From assembly GCF_017743935.1 (NCBI RefSeq), contig NZ_JAGHRE010000001.1:103683-167682 (forward strand): DNA of 64,000 bases. Reading direction: 5' to 3'. The notes under the pieces are model-generated. The model searched no databases and was not told the origin of the DNA. It worked only from the letters and a program-made list of their open reading frames with translations. Shown here in pieces: positions 61,034 through 64,000 of this stretch (positions within the stretch are counted from its first letter, which is position 1; every line of letters begins with the position of its first letter). Source of the DNA: Tropicibacter sp. R16_0. GTDB lineage: Bacteria; Pseudomonadota; Alphaproteobacteria; Rhodobacterales; Rhodobacteraceae. A program made the position numbers and the translations under genes.

Positions 61034-62065
61034 TCAGGAACCCGTAATGGACAGGGTTTTTTCGACCGGCCAGCTCAGCCACAGCTGGTCCCCCTCTGCG
61101 ATATTGGGGGGGATGTCCTGATCGCGTGAAATGACTTTGATGTTGGTTCCGTTGTTTCGAAGAATGCAGGTGGCCATCGCCCCTGCGAACACACGACGTT
61201 CCAGCACAGCCTGACAGGTCGAGATTGCATCCATGCCCGGCTTGGATGTGGAGATCGTGATGTTTTCAGGTCTTACAGCCAAGGTGCCGCCTGCGGGCAG
61301 ATTGGCCGGGATGCGAATATCGGTGCCGTCGCCGGATATGTCTGACAATATGTTGGCCTCGCCCAGAAATGCGGCTGTGAACAGATCAACCGGGTTGTTG
61401 TACACCTCGCGGGGAGGTCCGGCCTGGATCATTTTTCCATCGCGAAGGATGCCGATCTTGTCGGACAGGGTCAGGGCCTCTTCCTGGTCATGCGTGACAA
61501 AGATCGTTGTGATGCCAATCTCGCGTTGAATGCGTTTCAGCTCAAACTGCATGTCCACCCGCAAGGCTTTGTCCAGTGCTGAAAGCGGTTCGTCCAGCAA
61601 GAGCACCCGCGGGTTCGTCACGATCGCGCGCGCCAGCGCAACCCGCTGCCGTTGTCCCCCGGACAATTGGTGGGGCTTGCGGTCGCCGTGCTGGCCGAGC
61701 TGGACGAGGTCCAAAGCTTCGCCAATGCGCCGCTTTTCTTCGGCTTTTCCGACCTTTCGCACGCGCAGTCCAAAGCCGATATTGTCGGCCACCGTCATGT
61801 TCGGGAACAAAGCATAGTTCTGAAACATCATGCCAATGTCACGTTTTTCAACTGGCGTGTTTTCGACGAACTCATCCCCAATCCGGATCGAGCCGCTGTC
61901 CGCAAAGACGAACCCGGCAATCGTTCTGAGCAAAGTTGTCTTGCCGCTTCCGGATGGGCCGAGCAGGGCAAAGAACCCGCCATCGGGAAAGTCCATCGTG
62001 ACGTCATTCAGCGCCTTGAGAGATCCAAATGACTTGGAAATGTTCTGAACAGAGACTTCGGCCAT
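61034..62065 (-). CDS. polyamine-type ABC transporter ATP-binding protein (PotA-like)
   Basis: A 343-residue ATPase energising the permease pair encoded upstream. Walker A GPSGSGKTT, the Q-loop in GMMFQNYALFPNMTV, signature LSGGQRQRVALARA, Walker B LLLDEPLSALD and the H-loop VTHDQEEALTLSDKI are all intact, and the C-terminal third is a TOBE domain (TLAVRPENITIS) typical of the PotA/FbpC/MalK group. Its start overlaps the stop of the downstream-type permease by one base (TGATG). With two permeases and a binding protein it forms an importer for spermidine/putrescine or a related cation. Confidence 0.9.
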   Translation of the reverse strand: MAEVSVQNISKSFGSLKALNDVTMDFPDGGFFALLGPSGSGKTTLLRTIAGFVFADSGSIRIGDEFVENTPVEKRDIGMMFQNYALFPNMTVADNIGFGLRVRKVGKAEEKRRIGEALDLVQLGQHGDRKPHQLSGGQRQRVALARAIVTNPRVLLLDEPLSALDKALRVDMQFELKRIQREIGITTIFVTHDQEEALTLSDKIGILRDGKMIQAGPPREVYNNPVDLFTAAFLGEANILSDISGDGTDIRIPANLPAGGTLAVRPENITISTSKPGMDAISTCQAVLERRVFAGAMATCILRNNGTNIKVISRDQDIPPNIAEGDQLWLSWPVEKTLSITGS

Positions 62066-62850
62066 CAGCGTTCTCCTCCGAAGTTTGAGAACCGCGCTGC
62101 GACCAGCATCACGGCCATTGAGACAACAATGATAATTGTCGAGATTGCATTGATTTCCGGGGTGAACCCTTTGCGAATGGATGTGTAGATCAACACCGGC
62201 AGCGTGCTGTCACCCGGTTCCGACAGGAAATAGGATACGACGAACTGATCAAAACTGACGGCAAAGGCAAAAAGCGCACCCGCAATTATGCCCGAGGAAA
62301 TCCAGGGCAGCGTCACGCGGCGCGTCACAGTCCAGCCGTCTGCGCCCATGGAACGGGCCGCCTCTTCAAGCGTGGCGTCGAATGTGGCGAGCCGCGCGCT
62401 GACAACGACGATCACGTAAGGCAGCGCCAGGGCGACGTGACCTATGATCACCGAGGGTGTGCCACGCCCCAGACCGACACCAAAGAAAAAGATCAGCATG
62501 GCAGTGCCGGTGATCAGCCAGGGAATGGCAATCGGCGGGAACAGCATGACCTGCAGAAACCGCTTGCCGCGGAAATCGAACCGGAACAGCGCCACCGAAG
62601 CCGCCGTGCCAAGAATGGTGGCTATGATCGTGGTAACGATTGCGATGCCGACCGACCGGGTCGCCGCGTCGATGATCTCTGAGTTTTCGGCTAGTTTCTC
62701 ATACCATTTCAACGAAAACTCAAACGGCAGCTGGTAATACTGCGAGGCGTTGAACGACATGAAGGCCATCACAAAGATCGGGGCGTAGAGAAAGAACAGG
62801 ATCAGCGCCAACCAGAGCTTCCCAAGCCTTGCAAGAAACGCGCCGCTCAT
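62065..62850 (-). CDS. ABC transporter permease, PotC-like
   Basis: A 261-residue inner-membrane permease with six hydrophobic helices beginning LWLALILFFLYAPIFVMAF. The cytoplasmic EAA loop that contacts the ATPase is EEAARSMGADGWTVTRRVTLP (split over the loop), typical of PotC-type subunits. The ATG at 62850 overlaps the stop of the PotB-like gene by 4 bases (ATGA), and its own stop overlaps the ATPase start. The larger open frame upstream is a shadow of the neighbouring gene. Confidence 0.9.
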   Translation of the reverse strand: MSGAFLARLGKLWLALILFFLYAPIFVMAFMSFNASQYYQLPFEFSLKWYEKLAENSEIIDAATRSVGIAIVTTIIATILGTAASVALFRFDFRGKRFLQVMLFPPIAIPWLITGTAMLIFFFGVGLGRGTPSVIIGHVALALPYVIVVVSARLATFDATLEEAARSMGADGWTVTRRVTLPWISSGIIAGALFAFAVSFDQFVVSYFLSEPGDSTLPVLIYTSIRKGFTPEINAISTIIIVVSMAVMLVAARFSNFGGER

Positions 62851-63710
62851 GTCTGGGCTCTCCTCAAGACGGGGCTGGCCACGGCGAGGATCAGCAACAC
62901 GACGGCCAGCAGAATGAACGACAGCGCCGCGCCAAGCGGCCAATTGTAAACCGCCACAAATTGATCTTCGATCACCGTTCCGAAATAGGTGCCGACACGC
63001 CCACCCAGGATGCGCGGCTCCATGAACGAGCCGACGACCGGCACAAAGATCAAAACAGCGCCCGCCAAAAGGCCCGGCAGCGACAGCGGCAAGATGATCC
63101 GCCACAATATGGTGAGTTTGCTGGCGCTCATTGATCTGGCGGCGTCGATCAGATTGTCGTCAATCGCCTGCAGCGCCAGATAGGAGGTCAGAATGACATA
63201 GGGCAGGTAAGAATGAACCAATCCGATCACGATGGCGGGTGTTGAAAACATCAGGTTCACGTCCACCTCAAATGGCAGCACTGCATTTAGCCCGAGTTCG
63301 AGAACGCCATTGCCGCGCAACACGATGGCCCACGAAAAGATACGCACCAGCGAGTTGGACCAGAAGGGCAGAATGACAAGCAGAAACAGCGCTTCGCGCG
63401 ACCTACCCTTGATCACTTTGGCCAGCACATAGGCGCAGGGAAATCCGACAAGCACCGAGACCAAAGTGACGATCAACCCAAGTCGAATGGATTTCCAAAG
63501 CAGAGTTGCATAGGTGGAGGTCTGAAAGAAGGCTTCGTAGTTTTCTGTCGTATGAAACCACTCGGCGTCGCCGAACGGCACCTCTGAAAGAAAGCTGAAG
63601 TAGAGCATGGCTGACAGCGGCAGAAAGATCGCCACCGTCAACCAAAGGTAGGCAGGGGAAAGCAGTCCGAAAATTCTCAGCCGCTCCTGGTTTGCAAGAA
63701 CCGTTGACAT
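62847..63710 (-). CDS. ABC transporter permease, PotB-like
   Basis: A 287-residue permease with six transmembrane helices (AYLWLTVAIFLPLSAMLYFSF, SIRLGLIVTLVSVLVGF and others). The EAA loop is IDAARSMSASKLTILWRIILP, and the conserved PFWSNSLVRIFSWAIVL block is typical of PotB/PotH-type polyamine permeases. The ATG at 63710 lies 24 bases after the binding-protein stop; a 17-codon extension upstream is not conserved. Part of the four-gene importer operon. Confidence 0.9.
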   Translation of the reverse strand: MSTVLANQERLRIFGLLSPAYLWLTVAIFLPLSAMLYFSFLSEVPFGDAEWFHTTENYEAFFQTSTYATLLWKSIRLGLIVTLVSVLVGFPCAYVLAKVIKGRSREALFLLVILPFWSNSLVRIFSWAIVLRGNGVLELGLNAVLPFEVDVNLMFSTPAIVIGLVHSYLPYVILTSYLALQAIDDNLIDAARSMSASKLTILWRIILPLSLPGLLAGAVLIFVPVVGSFMEPRILGGRVGTYFGTVIEDQFVAVYNWPLGAALSFILLAVVLLILAVASPVLRRAQT

Positions 63711-63733
63711 GACAGCCGTCCCTTCTGTGTGCC

Positions 63734-64000
63734 TTATTGAGCGGCCTTCAGGCCTTGCCACAGCTCCAGGTATTTTCCCCGGTTTTCATCCGAAACAGGG
63801 CGCTGGAACTGAACACGGGCGACAACTTCGGGATCGCCAAGCACACGCTTGTTGAATGCGTCATCCGGCAAGGCTGCAGCGGCCTTTGCATTGGCCGATG
63901 CAGGGGCACCTTCGGCGGCCCATTTCACATAGAATTCCGGGTCAATCATCCAGTTGATGAACTGATGTGCTGCTTCTTTCTTGGTCGAAGAGCTTGGAAT
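63734..64000 (-). CDS. extracellular solute-binding protein, C-terminal end only
   Basis: The last 88 residues of a periplasmic solute-binding protein; the rest lies beyond the right edge. The visible KKEAAHQFINWMIDPEFYVKWAAEG is the C-terminal domain hinge-helix typical of PotD/PotF polyamine-binding proteins (family SBP_bac_8/13), followed by ALPDDAFNKRVLGDPEVVARV and a terminal LELWQGLKAA. It is the first gene of the polyamine ABC operon, with the permeases following at once. Ligand unknown; spermidine or putrescine is the family default. Confidence 0.85.
   Translation of the reverse strand: MPSSSTKKEAAHQFINWMIDPEFYVKWAAEGAPASANAKAAAALPDDAFNKRVLGDPEVVARVQFQRPVSDENRGKYLELWQGLKAAQ

Overview
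The window is bacterial chromosomal DNA with high GC, densely packed with short intergenic gaps and no phage, insertion sequence, plasmid, rRNA, tRNA or CRISPR signature that I could see. The gene content points to a marine alphaproteobacterium of the Roseobacter group (Rhodobacteraceae, Ruegeria-like): a SAM/SAH riboswitch in front of metK, an Irr-type Fur regulator divergent from fabA, a trimethylamine-methyltransferase-like gene beside a dimethylglycine-dehydrogenase-like gene, a fused indolepyruvate:ferredoxin oxidoreductase with a divergent Lrp regulator, and PotA/B/C-type polyamine transport genes. The genus is an inference.

Layout. 1-2.6 kb: end of acetate kinase, a glutathione S-transferase, a DUF2189-type membrane protein. 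2.8-8.9 kb: a probable methylated-amine catabolic operon (FAD/GcvT demethylase, MttB-family methyltransferase, second FAD oxidoreductase, unknown gene). 8.9-12.9 kb: fused IorAB and its Lrp-like neighbour. 13.4-26.3 kb: a striking envelope/signalling block: a LysM-FecR exported protein, a 1617-residue protein with about 15 PKD repeats, a HAMP adenylate cyclase, and an ABC exporter-like protein whose ATPase is degenerate and which ends in a cyclic-nucleotide-binding domain; a DUF3307 gene lies inside on the other strand. 26.4-31.5 kb: ankyrin protein, a BigR/SqrR-like ArsR repressor, an enolase-superfamily enzyme, an MFS pump. 31.6-35.4 kb: pcaB and pcaD with an extra hydrolase, divergent from an SDR. 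35.4-40.5 kb: a broken M19 dipeptidase, then a tightly overlapping minus-strand operon of HAD dehalogenase, hydrolase, threonine-dehydratase-like enzyme and EEP-family protein. 40.6-47.4 kb: FKBP isomerase, fabI-fabB, a lower-GC accessory stretch with a sulfotransferase and small proteins, then fabA and irr. 47.4-52.7 kb: LysR, PhyH-like dioxygenase, unknown gene, miaB, OmpA-like protein and a lipoprotein sharing a small domain with it. 52.8-59.8 kb: housekeeping run phoH-ybeY-corC-lnt-metK, then a P-loop kinase and trmB. 59.8-64 kb: an amidohydrolase and a polyamine-type ABC operon running off the right edge.

The most unusual structure that ordinary genes do not explain is a family of five intergenic repeats of about 195-230 bp (22.4, 28.0, 36.6, 41.1 and 58.2 kb). 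They have inverted-repeat ends, two internal hairpins with compensatory changes, and four of the five sit exactly where two genes converge tail to tail. One has been absorbed into the 3' end of the broken dipeptidase gene. The most interesting protein-level candidate for an undescribed system is the 13.4-26.3 kb cyclase / degenerate ABC / PKD / LysM-FecR block.
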